Shown here: positions 1 to 8,663 of the stretch, one piece after another
How the letters are laid out: each line of letters starts with the position of its first letter
How positions within the stretch are numbered: position 1 is the first letter of the stretch
DNA from: an uncultured Tateyamaria sp.
Lineage (GTDB): Bacteria > Pseudomonadota > Alphaproteobacteria > Rhodobacterales > Rhodobacteraceae
NCBI RefSeq assembly: GCF_947503415.1
Contig: NZ_CANNDS010000001.1
Coordinates: 124,001 to 188,000, forward strand
DNA: 64,000 nt
Direction of reading: 5' to 3'
Position numbers and translations under genes: made by a program
The notes under the pieces: generated by a model
Databases searched by the model: none
What the model was told of the DNA's origin: nothing
What the model saw: the letters and a program-made list of their open reading frames with translations, nothing else

Positions 1-1209
1 CACATCGCGACCAACAAGATCGGGGCTGCGCACCAGCACATCATCGCCCTGACGGCGCAAGAGTTGAACGTTGACGGATTCAAGCCGATTGCCTTCGCCC
101 AGCACCAGCACAGTGTTCGCCGCATCAACGGCAGAGGCAGGCAACCGCACAACCTGGTTGAGCGGCGGTTCGGAAACTGCCACCGTCACGAAGTCACCGG
201 GCTTGAACCCAACCGCACTGTCCAGACGCGCGAAGACCAAGCGCCCCACCTGCATCTCACCGCCCCCGGCGCTTGCGCGACTGACGGTGCCGGTGGCCGC
301 AAGATCAATGCCCGCCACGTCCAGAGTGGCTGTCACCGGCGCAGAGATCACATTGCCCTGATCGTTCAACAGGCGCGCATATTGCGCCGTTGAAACGCGA
401 AACACGACCTCAAGCGCATTCGGGTCGATGAGCACGGCCAGCTTTTCGTTGGCAGCGACAAGGCGCCCTGCAACCAGATCCGTTTCGTTCAACGTGCCGT
501 CAAATGGGGCGGTGACCGTCGTGTCGTCCAACGTGCGTTGCGCTTCATCCAGGGCGATGCGCGCGCGGGCAAGACGGGTCTGGCCCTGATCAATGCGCGC
601 TTCGGCGGTGGTGACGGCTTGCCTGCGTGACAGGACAGATTGGCGGGCCGACGATGCGGCTAATTCCGCCTCTTCCACCGCTGCGGCCGTCCCGACGCCA
701 CGGGCGGCGAGGTCCACCTGCCGTTGAAAGGCGCGTTGGCGCAGGTTGGCCTGATCCTGTGCCGCCTGTTCTTCGTCCCGCGCAAGGCTCAGGGCACGGT
801 CGGCGTCCCGCACTTCGGCCTCGGCATCCATCAGGTCGGCCTCGGCCCGGGCAAAGGCTGCTTCGGCATTGGCGGGATCGATGCGCACAAGCACCTGACC
901 TTTGTTCACCTCGCCGCCGTCTTCGAACCCGTTGGCCAACTCGATCACACGGCCCGACGCTGCGGCACGCAGTTCAAGCGTTCGGCGGCTTTCGATCTCT
1001 CCGAATGCCTCAAGCACAGGGGTTTCGGTTCCCGGCTCTGCCCGCACAACACCCACGGCAAAGACACGCTCGCGGGCCGGTGGCGCCTTGGATTCAGACG
1101 CGAGCCGCGCCTGCAATGCGCCACCCACGATCTGTCCGGCATAGGCCAACAGCCCAAGGCTGAGTGCGGCCAGCACCAGTCCGATCAGGCTTTGCCTCAA
1201 AAATCTCAT
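1..1209 (-). CDS. RND efflux periplasmic adaptor (HlyD/MFP family), C-terminus cut by window edge
   Basis: Membrane-fusion (adaptor) subunit that links an inner-membrane RND pump to an outer-membrane channel. The reading frame is open from an ATG at 1209 to base 1, giving 403 codons without a stop, so the C-terminus lies outside. Seen: an N-terminal hydrophobic anchor (about residues 5-22), a lipoyl-like half-motif around residues 75-105 (LRAAASGRVIEL, then KGQVLVRID), a long Ala/Glu/Arg-rich helical hairpin (about 105-200), the second lipoyl half (TVTAPFDGTL) and a beta-barrel region. It starts 94 bases downstream of moaB on the same strand. The pump gene should follow beyond the left edge. 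Substrate cannot be told from the sequence. Confidence 0.85.
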   Translation of the reverse strand, partial: MRFLRQSLIGLVLAALSLGLLAYAGQIVGGALQARLASESKAPPARERVFAVGVVRAEPGTETPVLEAFGEIESRRTLELRAAASGRVIELANGFEDGGEVNKGQVLVRIDPANAEAAFARAEADLMDAEAEVRDADRALSLARDEEQAAQDQANLRQRAFQRQVDLAARGVGTAAAVEEAELAASSARQSVLSRRQAVTTAEARIDQGQTRLARARIALDEAQRTLDDTTVTAPFDGTLNETDLVAGRLVAANEKLAVLIDPNALEVVFRVSTAQYARLLNDQGNVISAPVTATLDVAGIDLAATGTVSRASAGGGEMQVGRLVFARLDSAVGFKPGDFVTVAVSEPPLNQVVRLPASAVDAANTVLVLGEGNRLESVNVQLLRRQGDDVLVRSPDLVGRDV

Positions 1210-1303
1210 GTTTTCACGCCTTTAAACGCCTTTGCTGGAACATAGCATAATTTAGGTGCGCCTGAAAAAAGTCCAAACAACAAAGCTGTTACGTGCGGGT
1301 GCG

Positions 1304-1842
<539 letters not shown>

Positions 1843-1846
<4 letters not shown>

Positions 1847-2451
1847 GTACGCTCCAGAATGGCAAGACGGGCGGCAAGGGCGGCAAAGACGCTGGCCGAG
1901 ATGTAGTCAAGCAAGCGACTGCCGCGCGCCAACCGTTTACCGGCACCGCTTGCGAACACGCCCACTGCGCCGTTGATGACGAAACCGCCGAGGGCAAGCA
2001 GCGCCCCAAAGATCAGAAATTGCGGCAGGACCGGCCCGGCCTCCGGGCTGACGAATTGTGGCACAAAGGCCAGCACAAACAGGATCACCTTGGGATTGGT
2101 CAGGTTGACCATCAGCCCGGCCCGGAATGCACGGCGTGGCACCGCCGGCGCGGCACCTGGGTTGGTGCTGTGCCGCAGGGTTTGCACGGCAAGCCACAGC
2201 AGATAGGCCACGCCGATCCAACGGATCACCTCGAACGCCAGCGGCACGGCGGCCACCAGCGCGCCAAGGCCCAAACCCGCCAATCCCGTATGCACAAACG
2301 ACCCCAGCGAGATACCCGCACTCGCCGCCAGCGCGGCCCGCGGACCTGCGCGCAATCCCTGCCCAAGGCAAAACATCATGTCGGCCCCGGGCGTGAGGTT
2401 CAGCGCCAACCCGGCGGGGATAAACGCAAGCAAGAGGACAGGATCAACCAT
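1843..2451 (-). CDS. LysE/RhtB family amino-acid exporter
   Basis: Inner-membrane exporter of 202 residues with about six hydrophobic segments. The N-terminal LNLTPGADMMFCLGQGL is the typical family signature (TPGxxxxxxxxxxxxxG), and the central LTNPKVILFVLAFVPQFV segment is also characteristic. Family members export lysine, threonine, homoserine or related metabolites; the substrate here is unknown. It is the middle gene of a tight minus-strand group: its start overlaps the end of the uracil-DNA glycosylase gene by eight bases, and its end overlaps moaB by four. Confidence 0.85.
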
Positions 2452-3214
2452 CGCGCAACCGGGCCTGAAGGCTCAGCAGATCGGCCCACGCCTCGCGCTT
2501 GGCCGCCGGATTGCGCAGCAGATAGGCCGGGTGGAACATGGGCAGCGCAGGTTTGCCGCGCGCTTCGGTCCAGTCACCGCGCAGACGGGTGATGCCGCGT
2601 TTGCCCAGCAGCGCCTGACAGGAATGGTTGCCCACAACAACCAGCACATCCGGGTTCGCCAGTTCGATATGGCGATAAAGGAAGGGTTGCATCATCGCGA
2701 CCTCTTCGGGCTTGGGATCGCGGTTCTGCGGCGGACGCCATGGCAGGACATTGGTGATGTAGACACTCTCGTCCCGGCTGAGGTTGATGGCGGCCAACAT
2801 CTTGTCCAGAAGCTGCCCCGCCCGGCCCACAAAGGGTTTGCCCTGCATATCCTCGTCCCGACCGGGCGCTTCACCCACGATCATCACGCGGGCACCGGGG
2901 ACGCCGTCCGAGAACACAAGATTGCGGGCGCCGCGTTTGAGTTCGCAGTGGTCAAAGGCGGCAAGGGCCGCGCGCAGCCCCTCAAGGTCCTGTGCCGCCG
3001 TCGCTGCCGACTGAGCAATCGCAACCGGATCAACGGCGCTCTGCGGTCCGGGCGCAGGCGCGGCTTCGGCCTTCGCCGCGGGTTTGGCCGTTTTTGGCAC
3101 AGATGCAGGCACAGCATAGCGGTCCACCGGCGCATCCGCGATGCACTCGTCCGCGCCCAGCTCGATCTGCCAGGCGAGCGCCGCAAGGGCGCTGTGATAC
3201 TCTGCCGATTCCAT
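2444..3214 (-). CDS. Uracil-DNA glycosylase, family 4-like, lacking three Fe-S cysteines
   Basis: Predicted to remove uracil from DNA in base-excision repair. Seen: motif [18 protein letters not shown] followed by GRAGQLLD, the NRDPKPEE segment, and motif [10 protein letters not shown] near the C-terminus. The first 85 or so residues are a low-complexity Ala/Pro-rich extension. Family-4 enzymes normally bind a 4Fe-4S cluster through four cysteines. Compared from memory with the Thermotoga enzyme, the first is Phe here (FDHC), the second is kept, the third is Trp (VLPWRPP for VVKCRPP) and the fourth is Met. The fold and active-site motifs are intact, so activity is plausible but the cluster probably is not. 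Transcribed divergently from pyrB. Confidence 0.85.
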   Translation of the reverse strand: MESAEYHSALAALAWQIELGADECIADAPVDRYAVPASVPKTAKPAAKAEAAPAPGPQSAVDPVAIAQSAATAAQDLEGLRAALAAFDHCELKRGARNLVFSDGVPGARVMIVGEAPGRDEDMQGKPFVGRAGQLLDKMLAAINLSRDESVYITNVLPWRPPQNRDPKPEEVAMMQPFLYRHIELANPDVLVVVGNHSCQALLGKRGITRLRGDWTEARGKPALPMFHPAYLLRNPAAKREAWADLLSLQARLRDG

Positions 3215-3321
3215 GGCCTGACCCTACCCCCCTTCGGCGCCAACCGGAACGCCCCAAACACACGTCTTGCCGGGCCGCGTGTCCGCCGCATATAAGCCCC
3301 CGAACACGCCAAGGGATGCTC

Positions 3322-4266
3322 ATGACCTTTACCCACCGCCATCTTCTGGGGATAGAACACCTGCGCCCCGAAGAAATCGTGACCCTTCTGGACCGGGCCG
3401 AAGACTATGTGGACCTGAACCGCGCCGCCGAAAAGCATGGTGATGCGCTGGCGGGCCTGACCCAGATCAACATGTTCTTTGAAAATTCCACCCGCACGCA
3501 GGCCAGCTTTGAACTGGCAGGCAAACGGCTGGGGGCTGACGTGATGAATATGGCCATGCAGGCGTCGTCCATCACCAAGGGCGAGACGCTGATCGACACG
3601 GCCATGACGCTCAACGCCATGCACCCCGATCTGCTGGTGGTACGGCATCCGCATTCCGGTGCCGTCGACCTCTTGGCGCAAAAGGTCAATTGCGCCGTGC
3701 TGAACGCAGGCGACGGGCGGCATGAACACCCGACCCAAGCGCTGCTCGATGCCCTTACAATCCGCCGTGCCAAGGGGCGGCTTCATCGCCTGAGCATCGC
3801 CATCTGCGGCGACATTGCCCATTCCCGTGTGGCCCGGTCGAACATCATCCTTCTGGGCAAGATGGAGAACCGCATCCGCCTGATCGGCCCGCCGACCCTA
3901 ATGCCCTCGGGCATTTCCGAGTTCGGGGTCGAGGTGTTCGACGACATGGCACGCGGGCTCGAAGACGTCGACGTGGTGATGATGCTGCGCCTGCAACGCG
4001 AACGCATGGATGGCGGTTTTATCCCGTCAGAACGCGAATACTATCACCGTTTTGGTCTGGATGCGGACAAGCTGGCCCATGCAAAACCCGACGCCATCGT
4101 CATGCACCCTGGCCCCATGAACCGCGGGGTGGAGATTGACGGCACATTGGCCGACGACATCAACCGGTCCGTCATTCAGGATCAGGTGGAAATGGGCGTG
4201 GCCGTCCGCATGGCCGCCATGGACCTTCTGGCGCGCAACCTGCGCGATGTGCGGGGTGCGGCATGA
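3322..4266 (+). CDS. pyrB: Aspartate carbamoyltransferase catalytic subunit
   Basis: Condenses carbamoyl phosphate and aspartate, the committed step of pyrimidine synthesis. The 314-residue length is normal. Seen: carbamoyl-phosphate motif STRT at residues 56-59 ([13 protein letters not shown]), HPTQ at 136-139 and HPGP at 262-265. The ATG at 3322 is preferred because AAGGG at 3311-3315 lies six bases upstream; an in-frame ATG at 3316 directly abuts that site and leaves no spacer. There is no long N-terminal extension of the Pseudomonas type. The gene overlaps the next reading frame by four bases and heads a unit with a PyrC homologue that looks non-catalytic, suggesting an ATCase/PyrC-like complex. 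Confidence 0.95.
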   Translation: MTFTHRHLLGIEHLRPEEIVTLLDRAEDYVDLNRAAEKHGDALAGLTQINMFFENSTRTQASFELAGKRLGADVMNMAMQASSITKGETLIDTAMTLNAMHPDLLVVRHPHSGAVDLLAQKVNCAVLNAGDGRHEHPTQALLDALTIRRAKGRLHRLSIAICGDIAHSRVARSNIILLGKMENRIRLIGPPTLMPSGISEFGVEVFDDMARGLEDVDVVMMLRLQRERMDGGFIPSEREYYHRFGLDADKLAHAKPDAIVMHPGPMNRGVEIDGTLADDINRSVIQDQVEMGVAVRMAAMDLLARNLRDVRGAA

Positions 4267-4805
4267 GCGACGACCTGACAGTGCCCCGGAATGAGCGCGG
4301 CGTGATCCGCGTCTTTGCCCTGTCGATGACAGATGACGAGGCGCGCACGCTCAAAGACGACCCGGCGTTGATCGAAGCAGCCCTTGGCACATCGGTGGAT
4401 GTGGCACAAGTTGAGGTGTTTCCCATATCCGACCTCGAAGGGGTCGGATTGGTGGGCTATCTGGCCGAAGGCAACGCCGTGCCGATGGACCAACTAAATC
4501 CGGACCGGGCCAAGCTCGACAAACTGGGCGGCTGGGTCATGATCGTGTTTTCACTGGCATTCCGGGATTGCGAGACGACGCTGTCACCATCGGCGTCGCT
4601 GACGCTCATCGGCACGTATGGTGAGACACGCACCGACTGGCGGGCGACCGAAACGGTAGAGGCCGAGAGTGCGCAGCCCTATTCCGCCCCCGCCGAAACG
4701 GTAAAGAAAAAGCCATCCGATGCCGCCATGTCAGGCCGGATCGCGATGATTGCACTGCTTGTGTTGGGTCTGCTGACCTGGGCGATGATTTGGATTGGCG
4801 GATGA
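4263..4805 (+). CDS. Hypothetical protein between pyrB and the pyrC-like gene, C-terminal membrane anchor
   Basis: Unrecognised 180-residue protein. The first 130 or so residues look like a soluble acidic domain ([17 protein letters not shown] at the start). A Pro/Lys linker follows ([16 protein letters not shown]), then a single hydrophobic helix in the last 22 residues ([16 protein letters not shown]), so it is probably a tail-anchored inner-membrane protein. It overlaps pyrB by ATGA and the downstream pyrC-like gene by ATGA, which strongly suggests co-translation with both and a job tied to that complex. No catalytic motif is evident. The function is not known to me. Confidence 0.75.
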   Translation: MSDDLTVPRNERGVIRVFALSMTDDEARTLKDDPALIEAALGTSVDVAQVEVFPISDLEGVGLVGYLAEGNAVPMDQLNPDRAKLDKLGGWVMIVFSLAFRDCETTLSPSASLTLIGTYGETRTDWRATETVEAESAQPYSAPAETVKKKPSDAAMSGRIAMIALLVLGLLTWAMIWIGG

Positions 4806-6082
4806 CAGACCTTCTTTTCACAAACGCCAAGCTGCTGGACCCCGAGGGGACCGTGACCACCGGGGCGCTGGCCGTCACGGATGGCCGGATAAGCGCGATC
4901 ATCACCGATGACAGTCCCCTGCCCGACGCGCGCGACACCATCGACTGCAATCGCAAGCATCTGGCCCCGGGGCTGGTCGATATCGGCGTGAAGGTCTGCG
5001 AGCCGGGTGAGCGGCACAAGGAGAGCTTTGGTTCGGCCGGGCAGGCCGCAGCCGCAGGTGGCGTGACCACCATGGTGACGCGGCCTGACACGGACCCGGC
5101 CATCGACAACCCCGAAACGCTGGAATTCGTGATCCGCCGCGCGCGTGAGGCCGCCCCCGTGAACGTCCTGCCCATGGCCGCGCTGACCAAGGGACGGCAA
5201 GGGCGCGAGATGACAGAGATCGGGTTCCTGCTGGACGCCGGGGCCGTGGCGTTCACCGATTGCGACCATGTGGTGACGGACAGCAAGGTGTTTGCCCGCG
5301 CGCTCACCTATGCCCGCAGCCTTGGCGCGCTTGTTCTGGGTCATCCGCAAGAACCGATCCTGAGCGTCGGGGCTGCCGCTACATCAGGCAAATTCGCCTC
5401 CCTGCGCGGCCTGCCCGCCGTGTCCCCTATGGCAGAACGCATGGGGCTCGACCGAGACATCGCCATGGTCGAGATGACAGGCGCGCGCTACCACGCCGAC
5501 CAGATCACCGCCGCCCGCGCCTTGCCCCCGCTGGAGCGGGCCAAGGGCAATGGCTTTGACATCACTGCCGGCACATCAATACACCACCTGACGCTCAATG
5601 CGCTGGACGTGGCCGACTACCGCACCTTCTTCAAGATCAAGCCACCCTTGCGCGACGAAGAGGACCGCGTGGCCATTGCCGAAGCGGTGCAAACGGGCCT
5701 TATCGACATCATCAGCTCGATGCACACGCCGCAGGACGAAGAAAGCAAGCGCCTGCCGTTCGAGGCCGCGGCCTCCGGTGCGGTGGCGCTTGAAACGCTG
5801 CTGCCCGCTGCCATGCGCCTGTTCCATGCGGATCAAATCGACCTTCCTACCTTGTGGCGCGCCATGTCGCTGAATCCGGCCAAACGGTTGGGTCTCAATG
5901 CCGGGCGGCTTGCCATCGGTGCACCCGCTGATCTGATCCTGTTTGACCCGCACGCGCCTTTCGTGATGGACCGTGCAACACTTCAGTCCAAATCGCGCAA
6001 CACCCCGTTTGACGGGGCCCGCATGCAAGGTAAGGTCCTGCAAACATTCGTGGCTGGCCACTCCGTATACAAAAGAGACTGA
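4802..6082 (+). CDS. pyrC: Dihydroorotase homologue (PyrC-like) with missing metal ligands
   Basis: Cyclic amidohydrolase-fold protein of 426 residues, annotated by homology as dihydroorotase. Landmarks are recognisable but key residues differ. The metal-binding HxH is replaced (PGLVDIGVKVCEPG, Gly62 and Lys64 where His is expected). The second His of the usual HxxHVS is Gln234 (RYHADQITA). The catalytic Asp of the DHAPH loop is Ser306 (ISSMHTP). Such a protein should not catalyse dihydroorotate formation. In Pseudomonas a comparable inactive PyrC' is a structural partner of PyrB, and I infer the same here, with an active DHOase encoded elsewhere. ATG 4802 is chosen for its ATGA overlap; an in-frame TTG lies at 4790. 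Confidence 0.85.
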   Translation: MTDLLFTNAKLLDPEGTVTTGALAVTDGRISAIITDDSPLPDARDTIDCNRKHLAPGLVDIGVKVCEPGERHKESFGSAGQAAAAGGVTTMVTRPDTDPAIDNPETLEFVIRRAREAAPVNVLPMAALTKGRQGREMTEIGFLLDAGAVAFTDCDHVVTDSKVFARALTYARSLGALVLGHPQEPILSVGAAATSGKFASLRGLPAVSPMAERMGLDRDIAMVEMTGARYHADQITAARALPPLERAKGNGFDITAGTSIHHLTLNALDVADYRTFFKIKPPLRDEEDRVAIAEAVQTGLIDIISSMHTPQDEESKRLPFEAAASGAVALETLLPAAMRLFHADQIDLPTLWRAMSLNPAKRLGLNAGRLAIGAPADLILFDPHAPFVMDRATLQSKSRNTPFDGARMQGKVLQTFVAGHSVYKRD

Positions 6083-6697
6083 ATGCCCCTTCTTGAAAGC
6101 ACACTCGCAACGCTCGCCCTGTGGGCGGTGATCGGCTACGCCCTTGGATCGATTCCGTTTGGCATGGTGCTGGCAAAGGCCATGAACCTCGGCAACCTGC
6201 GCGAGATCGGGTCAGGCAACATCGGTGCCACCAATGTGCTGCGCACCGGCAACAAGACGGCTGCGGCGCTGACCCTGCTTTTGGATGCTGGGAAAGGGGC
6301 GGCTGCGCTTTTGTTGACGCGGGCGGTAACCGGGGCCGAGGATGCGGCACAGATTGCGGGACTCGCCGCGATGCTGGGGCATTGCTATCCCATCTGGTTG
6401 AAATTCAAGGGCGGCAAGGGTGTTGCGACATTCCTGGGCCTGCTTATTGCGCTGGCGTGGCCTGTCGGGCTGGCAGCCTGTGTGGCGTGGCTGATCGGTG
6501 CGGGCGTAACCCGGATTTCATCCATGGGTGCGATCGTGGCAGCGGCGGCCTCCACGTTTCTGATGCTGTTTCTGGGCTACCCCGAAGGTCTGTTTCTGGG
6601 CGTCATACTGACCCTGCTGATCTTCTGGCGACACCGCGAGAACATCCGCCGCATCAAGGCGGGCACGGAACCCAAGATCGGCCAGAAATCCGAGTGA
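6083..6697 (+). CDS. plsY: Acyl-phosphate:glycerol-3-phosphate acyltransferase
   Basis: Integral membrane enzyme that acylates glycerol-3-phosphate from acyl phosphate, the first step of phospholipid synthesis. It has 204 residues. Seen: the three conserved loops of the family, GSIPFG at residues 22-27, GSGNIGATNVLRTG at 43-56 and KFKGGKGVATFLG at 107-119, plus about five hydrophobic helices and a basic C-terminal tail (RHRENIRRIKAG). The ATG directly follows the stop of the pyrC-like gene, so it is part of the same plus-strand unit. Confidence 0.95.
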   Translation: MPLLESTLATLALWAVIGYALGSIPFGMVLAKAMNLGNLREIGSGNIGATNVLRTGNKTAAALTLLLDAGKGAAALLLTRAVTGAEDAAQIAGLAAMLGHCYPIWLKFKGGKGVATFLGLLIALAWPVGLAACVAWLIGAGVTRISSMGAIVAAAASTFLMLFLGYPEGLFLGVILTLLIFWRHRENIRRIKAGTEPKIGQKSE

Positions 6698-6951
6698 GCG
6701 ATTTCGCAGCGGCGCTCACAGCCCTGCCCGATGGCACATTTTTTGGCACAGCGCATGGGCGCAGATATGTGGCGACCAAGTCCAGCTATGCGAACGGCAA
6801 ATCCATCAAGCTGGTGGCCGAAGAACTGGGCGGCACCGACTATATCAGCCTGAACTGGTATGATCTGGGATCAGGCGCGCGCCTCAAACCATGCGAGATG
6901 CCTGAGGCCAAAGTGCGCGCTTTTGTAGACGCGCTGGTCCCCGACGCCTAG
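6694..6951 (+). CDS. Small conserved-looking hypothetical protein after plsY
   Basis: An 85-residue frame starting at GTG 6694, which overlaps the plsY stop as GTGA. The product begins MSDFAAALTALPDG and continues with a soluble, beta-rich-looking sequence (GRRYVATKSSYANGKSIKLV, DYISLNWYDLGSGARLKPCEM). It is acidic, without a signal peptide or membrane helix. The coupling to plsY and the sensible amino-acid composition support a real gene. I do not recognise the family. It ends nine bases before the next LysE-type gene. Confidence 0.75.
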   Translation: MSDFAAALTALPDGTFFGTAHGRRYVATKSSYANGKSIKLVAEELGGTDYISLNWYDLGSGARLKPCEMPEAKVRAFVDALVPDA

Positions 6952-6960
6952 GCTGGCAGA

Positions 6961-7584
6961 ATGACAGACATCAACCTGCCCCTGATCTTGCTTGCCGCGC
7001 TTCTGGCTGGCGCAAGCCCCGGCCCCGCGACCCTCGCCATTGCTGGAACCTCAATGTCCTCGGGCAGGCACGCCGGTCTGGCCGTCGCCACCGGCGTGAC
7101 GACGGGATCGTTCATGTGGTCGGTGTCTGCGGCCTTTGGCCTTGGGGCAATCATGCTGGCCAATGCATGGCTGTTCGAAATTGTGCGCTATGCCGGGGCC
7201 GCCTACCTGGGCTGGCTCGCCATCAAATCCGCACGCTCTTCGTGGATGGGGGCCGCATTGAAAGTGCCGCCAGTCACGTCACGGTCGATCAAGGCGCACT
7301 ACGCCAAAGGCCTTGCCCTGCACCTGACCAACCCCAAGGCGATCCTGTTCTTCGGCGCGCTTTATTCCGTCGGTGTGCCACCGGGAACACCGGTCACAGC
7401 ACTTTTGACGGTGATCCTCGCCGTTGGCGCACTGAGTTTCACGGTGTTCCACGGCTATGCGCTGATCTTCTCCTCCGGCCCGATGACACGCGCCTATGCC
7501 CGCGCGAAACGCGGGTTCGAAGCAGTATTTGCCATCTTTTTCGGCGCAGCGGCGCTGCGTATCCTTACAGCGCGCTTGGTCTAG
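6961..7584 (+). CDS. LysE family translocator (second copy in window)
   Basis: Inner-membrane exporter of 207 residues with about six hydrophobic segments. The N-terminal GASPGPATLAIAGTSMSSGR matches the LysE/RhtB signature, and LTNPKAILFFGALYSVGV is the conserved central stretch. Only distantly similar to the LysE-type protein at 1843-2451, so not a recent duplication. It ends the pyrB-plsY plus-strand group and faces the dienelactone hydrolase gene tail to tail with 27 bases between them. Substrate unknown. Confidence 0.85.
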   Translation: MTDINLPLILLAALLAGASPGPATLAIAGTSMSSGRHAGLAVATGVTTGSFMWSVSAAFGLGAIMLANAWLFEIVRYAGAAYLGWLAIKSARSSWMGAALKVPPVTSRSIKAHYAKGLALHLTNPKAILFFGALYSVGVPPGTPVTALLTVILAVGALSFTVFHGYALIFSSGPMTRAYARAKRGFEAVFAIFFGAAALRILTARLV

Positions 7585-7611
7585 GCGCATTCACAGGCGA
7601 CGCAACGGCTT

Positions 7612-8526
7612 TCACCCGGCAAGATAGGTCCGGAACCATGCCACCATCCGCTCTTCTGCCAGAGTGGCCGCTGCCTCGTCGTAACGCGGCGTGGTATCAT
7701 TGTGAAACCCGTGGTTCACGCCGGGATAAATGTGGGCCTCGTACCGCTTGTCATTCTCCTCCATCGCTTTCTGGAACGGAGGCCACATCGCGTTGATCCG
7801 CTGATCAAGGGACGCCAGCTGGATCATCAACGGCGCCTCGATCCCGGCCACCTGTTCGGCATCGGGGAAAGAGCCGTAGAACGGCACTCCGGCGGCCATT
7901 TCGGGATAGGCGGCTGCAAGCCTGCTCACCACGCCACCGCCATAGCAAAAGCCCGTGGCACCCACCTTGCCATTGGTACCCTCCAGCGCCTGCAGAAACT
8001 CAAATCCAGCAAAGAAGTCATTCAGCAACGCCCCCTGATCAAGCGTGCGCTGCATCTGGCGCCCCTCGTCATCGGTGCCCGGATACCCGCCAAGCGACGA
8101 CAGACCATCGGGACCCATCGCGATGAAACCTGCCTTCGCAAGACGGCGCACCACGTCGCGGATATAGGGATTGAGGCCCCGGTTCTCGTGCACGACGAGC
8201 ACGGCAGCAGGCGGGCGGTCCGGGTCAATTTCAGTTGGACGCACCAGATATGCGGTGATCTCGCCCGTGCCGTCGGGGCTTTGATAGGTGATGTCCTCGC
8301 CGACGATATCGGGGTCATCTTCCTCGACCTGTTGCGCCAGCGCATAGTTGGGCGACAGCGTGCCAAGGATGGCGGCGGCGGTCAGACCACCCACGGCCCA
8401 CTTGCCGGCACGGTCGAGGAACTCGCGCTTCGTAATCTTGCCGTGCGCATAGTAGTCGTAGAGGTCCAGCAAATCCTGGTCGAAATCCGCGGCAGTCAGG
8501 CGGCGGGACGGTGTATGGCTGTTCAT
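7612..8526 (-). CDS. Dienelactone hydrolase family protein, exported
   Basis: Alpha/beta-hydrolase of 304 residues. Seen: nucleophile elbow GFCYGGG with Cys194, probable acid Asp241 (LASLDQRIN) and His272 (GVNHGFHND), the Cys-Asp-His triad of this family, and the oxyanion-side HENRG at 113-117. Residues 30-66 carry a basic stretch and a hydrophobic segment ending ALAQQ, resembling the leader of periplasmic members but without a clear twin arginine. ATG 8526 is chosen because GGAGGA lies seven bases upstream. The physiological substrate is unknown; family members open lactone rings or cleave esters. Confidence 0.85.
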   Translation of the reverse strand: MNSHTPSRRLTAADFDQDLLDLYDYYAHGKITKREFLDRAGKWAVGGLTAAAILGTLSPNYALAQQVEEDDPDIVGEDITYQSPDGTGEITAYLVRPTEIDPDRPPAAVLVVHENRGLNPYIRDVVRRLAKAGFIAMGPDGLSSLGGYPGTDDEGRQMQRTLDQGALLNDFFAGFEFLQALEGTNGKVGATGFCYGGGVVSRLAAAYPEMAAGVPFYGSFPDAEQVAGIEAPLMIQLASLDQRINAMWPPFQKAMEENDKRYEAHIYPGVNHGFHNDTTPRYDEAAATLAEERMVAWFRTYLAG

Positions 8527-8604
8527 CTGCAATCCTCCGGTTGGACACCGGTAAGGTAGCACGGTTCACCGGCATCGCTATCCGCGATTGCGATCACATT
8601 TCAT

Positions 8605-8630
8605 GCGGACGGTTCCAACGATCCGTCCGC
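8605..8630 (-). terminator. Possible stem-loop terminator after gshA
   Basis: GCGGACGG (8605-8612) pairs with CCGTCCGC (8623-8630) across a ten-base loop, 34 bases downstream of the gshA stop. There is no T-run after it on the minus strand, so it could be a weak or Rho-assisted terminator, or only a structural element. Confidence 0.3.
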
Positions 8631-8663
8631 CGTAGCATGTAAGCGCCACGCAGCCTCGTCGCT

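Noticed and set aside
2992-3321. Upstream extension of the pyrB frame
   Set aside because: Antisense to the uracil-DNA glycosylase gene; the ribosome-binding site and the usual start point to 3322.
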